Part shown: positions 1 through 8,703 of the stretch, one piece after another | Numbering within the stretch: the stretch's first letter is position 1 | How the letters are laid out: each line of letters starts with the position of its first letter | DNA from: Bradyrhizobium sp. CCBAU 51765 | GTDB lineage: Bacteria; Pseudomonadota; Alphaproteobacteria; Rhizobiales; Xanthobacteraceae | Assembly: GCF_015291725.1 (NCBI RefSeq) | Contig: NZ_CP030038.1 | Location: 2,593,001-2,657,000 of the forward strand | Length of the DNA: 64,000 nt | Direction: 5' to 3' | Made by a program: the position numbers and the translations under genes | The notes under the pieces: model-generated | What the model was told of the DNA's origin: nothing | Database searches by the model: none | What the model saw: only the letters and a program-made list of their open reading frames with translations

Positions 1-2
1 AT

Positions 3-386
3 CTGGCCAAGGCCGCCGTCCCCCACATGCGGCCGGGAGCTGCGATCATCAACACGGCTTCGGTGAATTCGGACATGCCGAACCCTACGCTGCTGGCTTA
101 CGCCACGACCAAGGGGGCCATCCAGAATTTCACGGGCGGGCTCGCGCAGATGCTGGCCGAGAAGGGCATTCGGGTCAACGCGGTAGCCCCGGGTCCGATC
201 TGGACTCCGCTCATCCCCTCGACCATGTCGGAGGAAAGGGTCAAGAACTTCGGCAAGCAGGTCCCGATGCAGCGCGCCGGCCAGCCGGCGGAGCTCGCAA
301 CCGCCTATGTCATGCTGGCCGATCCGCTCTCGAGCTACACCTCCGGGGCGACGGTGGCCGTCACCGGTGGCAAGCCGTTCATCTGA
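3..386 (+). CDS. SDR family oxidoreductase, C-terminal part (cut by window edge)
   Basis: This is the last 127 codons of a classical short-chain dehydrogenase/reductase that starts left of the window. The catalytic Ser lies in NTASV and the catalytic Tyr/Lys pair in AYATTKGA (Y and K four residues apart), followed by the typical NAVAPGPIWTPL segment and the C-terminal SGATVAVTGGKPFI. Such enzymes use NAD(P)H to interconvert alcohols and carbonyls in the cytoplasm. The Rossmann nucleotide-binding half is outside the window, so cofactor preference and substrate cannot be judged. The C-terminal sequence resembles the YghA/GsiB-like SDRs often sited beside stress genes, here a ferritin-like gene facing it; that comparison is from memory. 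Confidence 0.9.
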   Translation: MAKAAVPHMRPGAAIINTASVNSDMPNPTLLAYATTKGAIQNFTGGLAQMLAEKGIRVNAVAPGPIWTPLIPSTMSEERVKNFGKQVPMQRAGQPAELATAYVMLADPLSSYTSGATVAVTGGKPFI

Positions 387-431
387 TCGGACGTGTCCGC
401 TAGCGGTAGAGATGAGCGGCAACGGCAGGAA

Positions 432-456
432 GATGGCGGCGGCGGGCGCCGCCATC
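432..456. terminator. hairpin between convergent genes
   Basis: A perfect inverted repeat with two 10-base arms (432-441 and 447-456) and a 5-base loop lies between the stop of the SDR gene (386) and the stop of the facing DUF892 gene (478). There is only a short T-containing tail (ctttcg) on the plus side, so it is a plausible shared terminator rather than a textbook one. Confidence 0.55.
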
Positions 457-477
457 CTTTCGATCCGTCGGCCTCGA

Positions 478-993
478 TCACGCGGCGTTCGACGCCTTGG
501 CGTTGACGCCCTTGCGCAGGGCGACCGTGTTCAGCTTGGTGTTGGCGGCCTTCTCCTCGTTCAGATTGGTGGTGAGGAAGCGCACGATGTCGTCGTGGCC
601 GAGCTCTTCGGCCCAGGCGATCAGCGTGCCGTAGCGGCACATTTCGTAGTGCTCCACGGCCTGTGCGTTCGCGACGATCGCGGCGTCGAGCACGGCCTTG
701 TCCTCGATCTCCCCGGCGGTCTCGTCGGCTTCCTTGATGAGGCCGTCGATGGCCGGACAATGAGTGCCGCTCGGCTCCTTGCCGAGCTTCGCGAACACCT
801 TGTTGAGGCGTTCGACCTGCTTGTTTGTCTCTTCCAGATGGGCTTTCAGCCCGGCGACGAGGTCCCTGTTGGTCGCCTTGTCGATCATCTTCGGCAGCGC
901 CTTCAGGATCTGCTGTTCCGCGTAGTAGATGTCCTGAAGGCCGTGCAGCAGCAGGTCTTCCATCGATTTGATGTCCTTGGTGAAGAATCCCAT
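478..993 (-). CDS. DUF892 (YciE/YciF-type) ferritin-like protein
   Basis: A 171-residue all-alpha protein starting MGFFTKDIKSMEDLLLHGLQ. The opening 'ED-LL--L-DIYYAE-QILKALPKM' and later 'HYEMCRYGTLIAWAEELGHDD' with scattered Glu/His are typical of the DUF892/YciF family, which folds like ferritin/rubrerythrin as a di-iron-type four-helix bundle. Members are generally stress-induced and their reaction is unknown. The start at 993 is preceded by a good GGAG ribosome site. The frame stays open far upstream (to about 1893), but that is GC-driven readthrough without family similarity. The gene faces the SDR gene and shares a hairpin with it. Confidence 0.9.
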   Translation of the reverse strand: MGFFTKDIKSMEDLLLHGLQDIYYAEQQILKALPKMIDKATNRDLVAGLKAHLEETNKQVERLNKVFAKLGKEPSGTHCPAIDGLIKEADETAGEIEDKAVLDAAIVANAQAVEHYEMCRYGTLIAWAEELGHDDIVRFLTTNLNEEKAANTKLNTVALRKGVNAKASNAA

Positions 994-1079
994 AAAAGAC
1001 GTCTCCTGTTCACAATGATGGCAGTGGAACGCCGTGCGGCCGTCGCTGTTCCATTCCCTGTGCAGATCGGGAGAGCCAA

Positions 1080-1274
1080 ATGAGCGATGGAGTCGATCAT
1101 CTTGCGAGCCTGCTCGGACGCGCGGCGATGGACGTGTGGGGCGACATGCCACGCGACATCCAGGAAGCGCTGTTCGAGACCGCCATGAAGGGACGCCCGA
1201 CGGAGCGTGAGGAGCTTGCGCGGTTGCTGCACGAGCGGCACCCGCGCACGCTTCATCCGGCCCGGCCGGGCTGA
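1080..1274 (+). CDS. small conserved hypothetical protein
   Basis: A 64-residue protein with a GGGAG ribosome site 5 bases before its ATG. It has the string DVWGDMPRDIQEALFETA, which I associate with small uncharacterised Bradyrhizobium/Rhizobiales proteins, followed by a basic C-terminus (LARLLHERHPR). No domain of known function is recognised. It is divergent from the DUF892 gene, whose start lies 87 bp away, so the two could share a promoter region. Real-gene status rests on the ribosome site, codon use and that recollection. Confidence 0.6.
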   Translation: MSDGVDHLASLLGRAAMDVWGDMPRDIQEALFETAMKGRPTEREELARLLHERHPRTLHPARPG

Positions 1275-1322
1275 AGCCGCGGGTCGCGTCGGGAACGATC
1301 GCGCCTGCTCCTGATTGGTGAA

Positions 1323-1592
1323 ATGGGTGGCGCGCAGCCGAACGGTTTGATGCAAGCCGCGGGAGGCGCATCGCCCAAGCCCCTGGACCAGATTTGCGAG
1401 CCGATCGACGTGACTGAGATGAACATCGGAAAATGGTACGACCCGATTTCGGAGCGGTGGATCGCGCCGCGCGAAGCACGCACCATCGCAGCGAATGATC
1501 GGTCGAGCGCGAGGCCGGCGCCGGAGGCTCACAAGAGGGAAGAGGCGCAGCGGATCTGGAATCTGCTGGTCGATTGCTGCGCACGCGGATGA
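1323..1592 (+). CDS. possible small hypothetical protein
   Basis: An 89-codon frame whose third positions are GC-rich in a gene-like way, with a segment NIGKWYDPISERWIAPREAR that looks protein-like (Trp, Tyr and charged residues rather than the Arg/Ala/Pro strings of shadow frames). No clear ribosome site precedes the ATG and no family is recognised. It may be a remnant or an unannotated small gene; confidence is low. Confidence 0.25.
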   Translation: MGGAQPNGLMQAAGGASPKPLDQICEPIDVTEMNIGKWYDPISERWIAPREARTIAANDRSSARPAPEAHKREEAQRIWNLLVDCCARG

Positions 1593-1903
1593 TGCCTGCC
1601 ACGCCAGCATGACGGATTCGTTCTGTGCGGGCTCCGGTGCCCGGCCGATGCCGCGGCAGACGATCGCCCCCGCAACGAATTCTCCTGGCCGCCGTGGCGA
1701 CACGAATCGGCAGTTCGGGCAAATCCTTGGGCCCCCGACCCGTGCAGGTCACTGCTGACATCGCAGGCGCCCTGGCGACGCCCTCGGCTGGCATTGCGCG
1801 GGGCAGGCCAGCGTTTCCGTCAACGCTGATCTCGACGACGTCCGGAGCGGATCGGTATATTACCACCCCGATTGCAGGCCGGTACTGGAACAAGGATCAG
1901 ACC
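1593..1903. other. intergenic stretch upstream of the molybdoenzyme
   Basis: About 310 bases with no supported gene on either strand. The molybdoenzyme promoter presumably lies here, but no clear -35/-10 or operator could be picked out. Confidence 0.4.
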
Positions 1904-4225
1904 ATGGACGATACGATTGGCTTTCCCGACCCTGGTCTCGACCTGTCGGACGGCTTCAAGCCGCATACCTCGCATTGGGGCGTCTTCTCCGCGCGTCAGG
2001 GCGCGGCCGGGCTGGAGGTCAGGGCCTATGCGGGCGATCCCGATCCGAACGGCATCATCGACAATTTTCCCGGCGCGCTCCGCCATCAGGCGCGCATCGC
2101 CCAGCCGGCGGTCCGCCGCGGCTGGCTGGAGCGCGGGCCGGGCCCCGACGATCGCCGTGGCCGCGACGAGTTCGTCTCCGTCAGCTGGGAGAAGGCGCTC
2201 GATCTCCTGGGGGACGAACTGACACGCATCCGCGATACGCGCGGGCCGGGCGCCGTGTTCGGCGGTTCCTATGGCTGGTCGAGCGCCGGCCGCTTCCATC
2301 ACGCCCAGAGCCAGGTGCATCGCTTCCTCAACATCGCGATGGGCGGTTACGTTCGCTCGGTGAACTCCTATTCCTCCGGAGCGTCCTCGGTGCTGCTGCC
2401 ACAGATCCTGGCCGGCTACGAGGACATCACCAAGCGCAACGTCACCTGGGAGCAGATCGCTGATCGTACCGAGATCGTGCTGGCATTCGGCGGGATGGCG
2501 CTGAAGAACTCCATGGTGGCCGGCGGCTCGATCAGCAAGCATGTCGAGCGCGACGCGATGGCGGCTGCACGCCGGCGCGGCTGCGAGTTCGTCCTAGTCA
2601 GCCCGCTGCGCGACGATCTCCCGGTCGAGGCCGGCGCCGAATGGATGACGTGCATCCCCGGGACCGATACTGCGCTGATGCTCGGCATCGTGCACACGCT
2701 GGTCAGCGAGAGCCTGCACGATCAGGCCTTCCTCGATCGCTACACCGAGGGCTGGCCGGTTTTCCTGCGCTATCTCACCGGCGAGAGCGACGGGCAAGCA
2801 AAGCATGCCGAATGGGCCGCCGCAATCTGCGGCATCGAGGCGGATATGATCCGCAAGCTGGCGCGGCGACTTGCCCGGAAGCGCGCGCTCATCACCGTCT
2901 CCCATTCGCTTCAACGCGCCGAGCATGGCGAGCAGCCGGTGTGGATGGGCATGGTGCTGGCGGCAGCCCTCGGCCAGATCGGCCTTCCCGGCGGCGGCTA
3001 CGCCTATTCGCTGGGTGCGATCGGCTATTACGGCCGCCGCGTCAACGACGTGCCCGGGCCGACGCTGGGTCAGGGCCGCAATGGTGTTGCGGATTTCATC
3101 CCGGTGGCACGCATCGCCGACATGCTGCTCAACCCCGGCAGCACCTATCGCTACAACGGCGAGACGCGCACCTATCCGGACATCCGTCTGGTCTACTGGG
3201 CGGGCGGCAATCCGTTCCACCATCACCAGGACATCAACCGCCTGCGCAAGGCCTTTGCACAGCTCGACACCTTCGTCGTGCACGAATTGGCCTGGACTGC
3301 GACGGCCCGCCACGCCGACATCGTGCTGCCTGCGACGATGACGCTGGAGCGCGAGGACATCGGTTATTCCACCAACGATCCGCTGATGGTCGCCATGCAC
3401 CGCATTGCCGAGCCGTTCGGGCTCGCGCGCGACGATTACGACATCTTCGCCGATCTCGCCGACCGTCTCGGAGCGCGCGAACCCTTCACCGAAGGACGCA
3501 CGTCGCGGCAGTGGCTAAGACATCTCTACGAGCCGACTCGCGCATCGCTGGCCAAGCGCGGCCTCGAAGCTCCTGATTTCGACGAGTTCTGGGCGCGCGG
3601 CAGCCTGGTCGTGCCCCAGCAGCCCGATGACGGTGGCCGGCTGCGCCGCTTCCGCGACGATCCGGTCAATCACGGCCTGCCGACGCCGAGCGGGCGGATC
3701 GAGATCTTCTCGGCCAAGATCGCAGGTCATGGCGATGCGGATTGTCCCGGCCATCCGGTCTGGCTCGACAAGACCGATGCGCCCAAGCCCGGGGCGCCGT
3801 GCTTCCTCGTCGCCAACCAGCCGGCGACGCGCCTGCACAGCCAGCTCGATTTTGGCGGACATTCGCTTGCCGCAAAGCATCGCGGCCGCGAGGTCGCGCG
3901 CATGAACCCGGTTGATGCGGACGCGCGCGGCATCAAGGACGGCGACATCATTCGCCTGTTCAACAAGCGCGGCGCGTGCCTTGCTGCCGTCCACGTCACC
4001 GACGGCATCGCGCCCGGCGTGGTCCAGCTTCCGACCGGCGCCTGGTACGATCCGATGGATCCCGAAGACGAGGCGCCGCTCTGCGTTCACGGCAATCCGA
4101 ACGTGCTTACCCGTGACATCGGCACCTCCTCACTGGCGCAAGGTTGCACCGGCCAGCTGACGACTGTCGAGGTGGAGAAGTTCACCGGCAATCTGCCGCC
4201 GATCCGGGCGTTCGATCCGGTGTAG
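1904..4225 (+). CDS. BisC/TorA/DMSO-reductase-family molybdoenzyme
   Basis: A 773-residue molybdopterin-guanine-dinucleotide oxidoreductase of the S/N-oxide reductase group (biotin sulfoxide, methionine sulfoxide, TMAO or DMSO reductases); E. coli BisC is about the same length. Visible hallmarks are the YGWSS segment (Trp near residue 125), the SYSSGAS motif around residue 157 where the Mo-ligand Ser of DMSO reductase sits, and the C-terminal cofactor domain (HSQLDFG, RMNPVDADARGIKDGD, QLPTGAWYDP, HGNPNVLTRD). No N-terminal Fe-S Cys cluster and no Tat signal are seen, favouring a cytoplasmic BisC-like enzyme. The chosen ATG follows an AAGGAT site; the frame is open further upstream without family similarity. 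Exact substrate is not decidable. A repeat element follows it. Confidence 0.85.
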   Translation: MDDTIGFPDPGLDLSDGFKPHTSHWGVFSARQGAAGLEVRAYAGDPDPNGIIDNFPGALRHQARIAQPAVRRGWLERGPGPDDRRGRDEFVSVSWEKALDLLGDELTRIRDTRGPGAVFGGSYGWSSAGRFHHAQSQVHRFLNIAMGGYVRSVNSYSSGASSVLLPQILAGYEDITKRNVTWEQIADRTEIVLAFGGMALKNSMVAGGSISKHVERDAMAAARRRGCEFVLVSPLRDDLPVEAGAEWMTCIPGTDTALMLGIVHTLVSESLHDQAFLDRYTEGWPVFLRYLTGESDGQAKHAEWAAAICGIEADMIRKLARRLARKRALITVSHSLQRAEHGEQPVWMGMVLAAALGQIGLPGGGYAYSLGAIGYYGRRVNDVPGPTLGQGRNGVADFIPVARIADMLLNPGSTYRYNGETRTYPDIRLVYWAGGNPFHHHQDINRLRKAFAQLDTFVVHELAWTATARHADIVLPATMTLEREDIGYSTNDPLMVAMHRIAEPFGLARDDYDIFADLADRLGAREPFTEGRTSRQWLRHLYEPTRASLAKRGLEAPDFDEFWARGSLVVPQQPDDGGRLRRFRDDPVNHGLPTPSGRIEIFSAKIAGHGDADCPGHPVWLDKTDAPKPGAPCFLVANQPATRLHSQLDFGGHSLAAKHRGREVARMNPVDADARGIKDGDIIRLFNKRGACLAAVHVTDGIAPGVVQLPTGAWYDPMDPEDEAPLCVHGNPNVLTRDIGTSSLAQGCTGQLTTVEVEKFTGNLPPIRAFDPV

Positions 4226-4245
4226 GGGCGTCAGTATTGCGCTTT

Positions 4246-4384
4246 CGTGCCCCGGACGCAGCGCAGCGTCTCTTCGACGATGCGCTGCAGAGCCGAGGTT
4301 CATCTCACCGCAAGCTACCGTGGAGCGTTCTGGATCCCGGCTCTGCACCGCAACGCTCGCGCGTTGCTGCTTGTCCGGGGCACG
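4246..4384. repeat. REP-like palindromic intergenic repeat
   Basis: Bounded by a perfect 12-bp inverted repeat (4246-4257 and 4373-4384, cgtgccccggac and its complement). The inner part from about 4284 matches 24633-24732 closely (ctgcagagccg-gg-tc-atct ... cttgtccggg). It sits between two converging genes, so it may also act as a terminator. Confidence 0.75.
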
Positions 4385-4470
4385 AGGACTTGCAGCGGCG
4401 AGATCGGGAGCAGCAAACAAGTTGAGGCACACGCCTCGGGATCCCTGTCGTCCGTCGCTCGCCGGATCAG

Positions 4471-5448
4471 CTATGCAGCGGCGCTGGCGATCCAATCCCG
4501 CTCCGGAGACGCGTGCCGCCTCGGCCGCGCTTCGACCTCGCGCTGTCCGTCCACGTTGGCAAGGCGCCAGCGCGCCGGAGATTGACCGCTGATGCGCTTG
4601 AAGACGGTCGAAAAATGCGCCTGCGTGCTGAAGCCCACCGCGAGCGCGATATCCGCCAATGGCCGCTCGGTGGTCGCGAGCAGCGTCTTGGCGTGCTCGA
4701 CCCGCTGCGTCAGCAGATATTCGCGGGGACGATAACCGGTCGCGGCGCGGAACTGCGCCGCAAAGTGCATCCTGGACAGGCCGGCGACATTGGCGAGCTC
4801 GGACAGGCTGATGCAGCGGTCGAAATGATCTGCGATGTGCTGCTCGACGCGCCGCAACCGCCATTTCGGCAAGGCATTGACCTTGACGCGCGGCAGCTCA
4901 ATCCGGGTGAGATGCATCGCCAGGGTCTGGCCGATGCAGCGCGTGAACTGCAGGTCCGCGGCGTCACCATGTTCGATCAGCGCCCTGGCGAGCTCCGCAG
5001 CGAGCGGATCGCGCAACAGCACGAGGTCATTCAGCCCGTCGGCGTGCGCCGGAAGATGGTCCGTGGAGATGTGGACGTGCAGGAAGGCGCTCGGCGACAG
5101 GAATTGTGCGCCGAGAGGCTTCGACGGCGCGGTGACATACAGCGACCCCGCCGGCATGGTCCCTTCGAAGATGATCCGGCCATCCCGTATGAGCTTCGCG
5201 CGCGTGGTCTTCAGGGCAATGCCGACGAAATAGCGATCATCCGGCGTCGTCGTTTCGTGCGACGAGGTGCTCCGCGGGTCGTCCCATCGCGAGATCGTGA
5301 TCTCCTCGATCATGCTCTCCTGAGTGCGATCGATCTGACGCCACCGGCTCTCCCGGGCGATCGCCTGTGTGGAGCGAAGACCCTCATGATCCCGCGGGGC
5401 GGCCGGAAATTCAATCCAGGCATGCGCCGCGTGCAAGTTGCTCGACAT
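4471..5448 (-). CDS. AraC family transcriptional regulator
   Basis: A 325-residue regulator. The C-terminal part holds the double helix-turn-helix of AraC proteins: LSELANVAGLSRMHFAAQF for the first helix pair and LADIALAVGFSTQAHFSTVF-R-SG-SP--WR for the second. The N-terminal 200 residues would be the sensor/dimerisation part; no known ligand pocket is recognised. The ATG at 5448 is preceded by AGGAGAGG. It converges with the molybdoenzyme gene and is divergent from the first giant regulator. Three CTAAY repeats at 10-bp spacing lie about 104 bp upstream (5552-5576), so it may be controlled by the neighbouring winged-helix regulator. Confidence 0.9.
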   Translation of the reverse strand: MSSNLHAAHAWIEFPAAPRDHEGLRSTQAIARESRWRQIDRTQESMIEEITISRWDDPRSTSSHETTTPDDRYFVGIALKTTRAKLIRDGRIIFEGTMPAGSLYVTAPSKPLGAQFLSPSAFLHVHISTDHLPAHADGLNDLVLLRDPLAAELARALIEHGDAADLQFTRCIGQTLAMHLTRIELPRVKVNALPKWRLRRVEQHIADHFDRCISLSELANVAGLSRMHFAAQFRAATGYRPREYLLTQRVEHAKTLLATTERPLADIALAVGFSTQAHFSTVFKRISGQSPARWRLANVDGQREVEARPRRHASPERDWIASAAA

Positions 5449-5551
5449 CGTTCGTCCTCTCCTGGTTCCGCCGCAGCTTGCAACGACCGACAGGCGCGCA
5501 AGCCAATGCTTTCCATGCTGAGAGGATAGACGTGAGCTGGCCAGGACGCCC

Positions 5552-5576
5552 GTTAGTGGTGATTAGGATCTGTTAG
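5552..5576 (-). promoter_or_regulatory. three direct repeats, 10-bp spacing (site a)
   Basis: GTTAG, ATTAG and GTTAG begin at 5552, 5562 and 5572, exactly 10 bp apart. Read towards the AraC gene this is CTAAC-N5-CTAAT-N5-CTAAC. The same pattern recurs at 9733, 10558, 13695 and 15308. It is in the divergent region between the AraC gene and the first STAND regulator, so either could be the target. Confidence 0.6.
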
Positions 5577-5705
5577 ATTCTGTGGGTGTGCATCAGGTGT
5601 GACAGCTCGTCGCAGAGGGCTGACTAGGACCAATTTGTCACGCATTTTGCGCGAACCGGACTGGCTTGAGGAGAGCGCAAGGCATCGCCTGGCGACCGAT
5701 GCGCG

Positions 5706-8678
5706 ATGCGGGTTCGTGCAGTGCCTTCACTGGACCGCGCTGCGGCGCCTTGTATAGTCGCGCCGTTTCGAGGAAGCAGTCGTCAAGATGAGCGAGATGT
5801 GACCGAGCTTTCGGCAGGACATGGCGGCCGCAGCGGCGACACCGGGCCGATTCTTGATCTCGATGCCGTCTCGTTCGGACCATTTTCGCTGCGTTCGCGG
5901 CTGCTGGAGAAGGACGGCGTGCCGGTCAAGCTCGGCAGCCGGGCGATGGACATTTTGCGCCTGCTCGTCAGCCGCGCCGGCGAGGTGGTGCCGAAGCACG
6001 AGATTCTCGCCTACGCGTGGTCGGGCCTCTCCGTCGAGGAGATCAGCCTGCGGGTCCATGTCGCGGAACTGCGCAAGGTGCTCGGCGACGGCAAGGATGG
6101 CGCCCGCTACATCACCAACATTCCGAGCCGGGGCTATTGCTTCGTCGCGCCCGTGCGGCGTGGCGAACGCGCAGAGCCGCCTGTGACCGCGTCGCGGCTG
6201 CCCGAAACGTCAGTCCCGCCGCCGTTTCTGCCGCGTCGCCTGGATCGGATGGTCGGGCGGGACGACGTCGTGGCCGAGCTGGCAACGCGCCTGTCCCGCG
6301 ATCGCTTCGTCACGCTGCGAGGGCCGGGTGGCATCGGCAAGACCACCGTTGCGGCCGCGCTCGCGCATGACATGTGCGACAGGTTCGAGGGAAACGTCCA
6401 TTTCCTCGAATTCGGTCCGCTGCAGGACGCCGCGCTGGTCGCGAGCACGGTTGCCGCCGCGCTGGGCCTCGTCGTGCATCACAACGATCCCGCCGGCAGC
6501 ATCGTCAATTTTCTGCGCGGCCGACGGCTGCTTTTCATTCTCGACAGCTGCGAGCACGTCATCGACGAGGTCGCGCGTCTCGCAGAAGCTATCTACCGTG
6601 AGGCGCCCGGCGTCGCCATCCTGGCAACCAGCCGCGAGTCGCTGCTGGTGGAGGGGGAGCAGATCTTTGAACTCGCTCCTCTGCCTGGTCCGCCGCAGAA
6701 TGCTCGCCTCAGTGCTGGCGAGGTGCTGAATTATCCGGCAGCGCGTCTGTTCGTGGACCGCGCCGTCGCGGCAGGCCATCGGGACGCCATCACGGACGAG
6801 GATGCGGGGGTCCTGGTCCGGATCTGCGGCAAGCTCGACGGCATCGCGCTCGCGATCGAGCTGGCCGCCGCGCGCGTCGGTCTCTACGGACTGCGCGAGA
6901 TGGCGGCGCTGCTCGACAGCCATTTGCAGCTCGAATGGCGCGGGCGGCGAACGGCGCCGCCGCGCCAGCAGACGCTCGGCGCCACGCTCGATTGGAGCTT
7001 TGGCCTGATCGGCGAGAGCGAGCGCATCGTGTTTCAGCGTCTCGCCGTGTTCGCGGGCCCCTTCACGTTGCAGGGCGCGATCGCGGTGGCTGCCGACGCG
7101 GCGACGGCGGAGGATCGCGTCATCCATGCGCTGGAGCAACTCGTGGTCAAGTCGCTGGTGTCGGCGCAGCCGGACGGCGCGTCGCGGCGCTATCGCCTGC
7201 TGGACGCAACGCGTGCCTATGCCATGCAGAAGCTGGCCGACGGCGGCGAGGCCGATGCAATCGCGCGCCGTCATGCCGTATATGTTCAGCGAACGCTCGA
7301 AGCCGGCATGACGGAGCCGGTCAGCCGCGATCAGGCGTCCCGCGCGCAGGAGCGGGCCGGCCTGCTCGCCGACGCCCGCGCTGCACTGGCATGGAGCTAC
7401 GCCAATGTCGACGGCGCCGGCCTGCGCGTTCCGCTCGCGGGGAGCTGCACGAGGCTGTTCGTCGAGCTCAGTTTGCTGAACGAAGCGCGCATATGGTCCC
7501 AACGGGCACTCGCAACGCTCGGTGAGGCCGAGCGGGGCGACAGATGGGAGCTCGAGCTCCAGTCGACGCTCGGTCATGCCCTCATGTTCACCGAGCGCAA
7601 CAGCGAGCAGGCGGAAGCGGCGCTCAGGCGTGGCCTGGAGATCGCGGAAGCGCTCGGCGACCATGCCAATACCTTCCGGCTGCTGTCGCGGTTGAACATG
7701 TTCTACCGCCGGACCGGCGGCTATCGGCATCTGGTGGCGACCGCGCGTCACGCCGAGCGGATTGCCCACCTGATCGGCGATACCGCAGGCGTTGCCGGCA
7801 GCAAGGCACTGCTCGGCGTGTCCTATCACCTCGCCGGGGACCAGCTCGAGGCGCAGGCCCATCTCGACGAGGGCCTGCGCGACGACGCCGCGCTGCGCGG
7901 CATCCAGCCCGGACATTTCGCCTATTCGCGCACGCCGCAGATTCCGCTCGCGCGCGTGCTATGGTTGCGCGGCTTTCCCGACCGTGCGCTCGAATGCATC
8001 CGCCCGCTCGTCGGCGCGTCAGCGCCGCGCGACGTGGTCATGCATTGTATCGCGTTATGCTGGTCCGCCTCGGTGTTCGGCTGGGTCGGCGACTGGTCCT
8101 CCGTCGAGGCCATGACCGGTCGCCTGGCGAAGCATGCGAACCTGCACGGGCTCGTTCCTTACGAAGCCGTCGCGAGCGGCTTTCGGGCGCAGGCCATGAT
8201 CGCCCGCGGTGAGGTCACCGGTGGCATCGACCTGTTGCGGACTGCGCTCCCGCGCCTGCACGCGGATCGCTACGAACTCTACGCATCGGCGTTCGCAGCC
8301 GATCTGTCCCGGGGATTGGCGGCACTCGGACGGCTGCCGGACGCACAAGAGGTGCTGCACGAGACCGTTGCGCGGATCGAGCAGGAAGGCGGCGCCTTCG
8401 ACATGCCGGAGCTGCTCCGTCTGCGGGGCGAGCTCGAGGCGCGTGGCGGAGACCTCGCAGCTGCCGAGGCAAGTCTGGTCGCGTCGGCGACGCTCGCCGA
8501 GCGCCAGGGCGCATTGTCCTGGCGGTTGCGAACCGAGATGTCGCTGGCGCGGCTGCGAGACCGTCAGGGTATGCCGGATTCGCTTGAGCGGCTTGCCAGC
8601 ACCTACGCCCGATTCTCCGAGGGGGTCGAGACCGCCGATCTCAGGGCGGCACGGCTGATGCTGGATCAGCCGGCCTGA
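5706..8678 (+). CDS. winged-helix/STAND ATPase transcriptional regulator (paralogue 1)
   Basis: A 990-codon frame. Residues about 56-150 form an OmpR/PhoB-type winged helix (FGPFSLRSRLLEKDG ... LRKVLGD ... RGYCFVAP). Residues about 190-480 form an NB-ARC/STAND-like ATPase with Walker A GPGGIGKTT near 206, Walker B LLFILDSCEH, a sensor ATSRESL and a GxPL-like LDGIALAIELAAARV. The rest is helical, TPR-like, and ends near the stop. Members couple ATP and an unknown inducer to promoter binding in the cytoplasm. The true start is uncertain: the first 50 residues have no counterpart in the two paralogues, and a GTG at 5799 is an alternative, though neither has a strong ribosome site. Its neighbours are an AraC gene (divergent) and a hydrolase (convergent). 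Confidence 0.88.
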   Translation: MRVRAVPSLDRAAAPCIVAPFRGSSRQDERDVTELSAGHGGRSGDTGPILDLDAVSFGPFSLRSRLLEKDGVPVKLGSRAMDILRLLVSRAGEVVPKHEILAYAWSGLSVEEISLRVHVAELRKVLGDGKDGARYITNIPSRGYCFVAPVRRGERAEPPVTASRLPETSVPPPFLPRRLDRMVGRDDVVAELATRLSRDRFVTLRGPGGIGKTTVAAALAHDMCDRFEGNVHFLEFGPLQDAALVASTVAAALGLVVHHNDPAGSIVNFLRGRRLLFILDSCEHVIDEVARLAEAIYREAPGVAILATSRESLLVEGEQIFELAPLPGPPQNARLSAGEVLNYPAARLFVDRAVAAGHRDAITDEDAGVLVRICGKLDGIALAIELAAARVGLYGLREMAALLDSHLQLEWRGRRTAPPRQQTLGATLDWSFGLIGESERIVFQRLAVFAGPFTLQGAIAVAADAATAEDRVIHALEQLVVKSLVSAQPDGASRRYRLLDATRAYAMQKLADGGEADAIARRHAVYVQRTLEAGMTEPVSRDQASRAQERAGLLADARAALAWSYANVDGAGLRVPLAGSCTRLFVELSLLNEARIWSQRALATLGEAERGDRWELELQSTLGHALMFTERNSEQAEAALRRGLEIAEALGDHANTFRLLSRLNMFYRRTGGYRHLVATARHAERIAHLIGDTAGVAGSKALLGVSYHLAGDQLEAQAHLDEGLRDDAALRGIQPGHFAYSRTPQIPLARVLWLRGFPDRALECIRPLVGASAPRDVVMHCIALCWSASVFGWVGDWSSVEAMTGRLAKHANLHGLVPYEAVASGFRAQAMIARGEVTGGIDLLRTALPRLHADRYELYASAFAADLSRGLAALGRLPDAQEVLHETVARIEQEGGAFDMPELLRLRGELEARGGDLAAAEASLVASATLAERQGALSWRLRTEMSLARLRDRQGMPDSLERLASTYARFSEGVETADLRAARLMLDQPA

Positions 8679-8703
8679 TTGTGCGCGGTCCGAAATCCGA
8701 GGC

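Noticed and set aside
994..1893. 300-codon N-terminal extension of the DUF892 protein
   Set aside because: Arg/Pro/Ala-rich, no family similarity, and a good ribosome site exists at the internal ATG (993).
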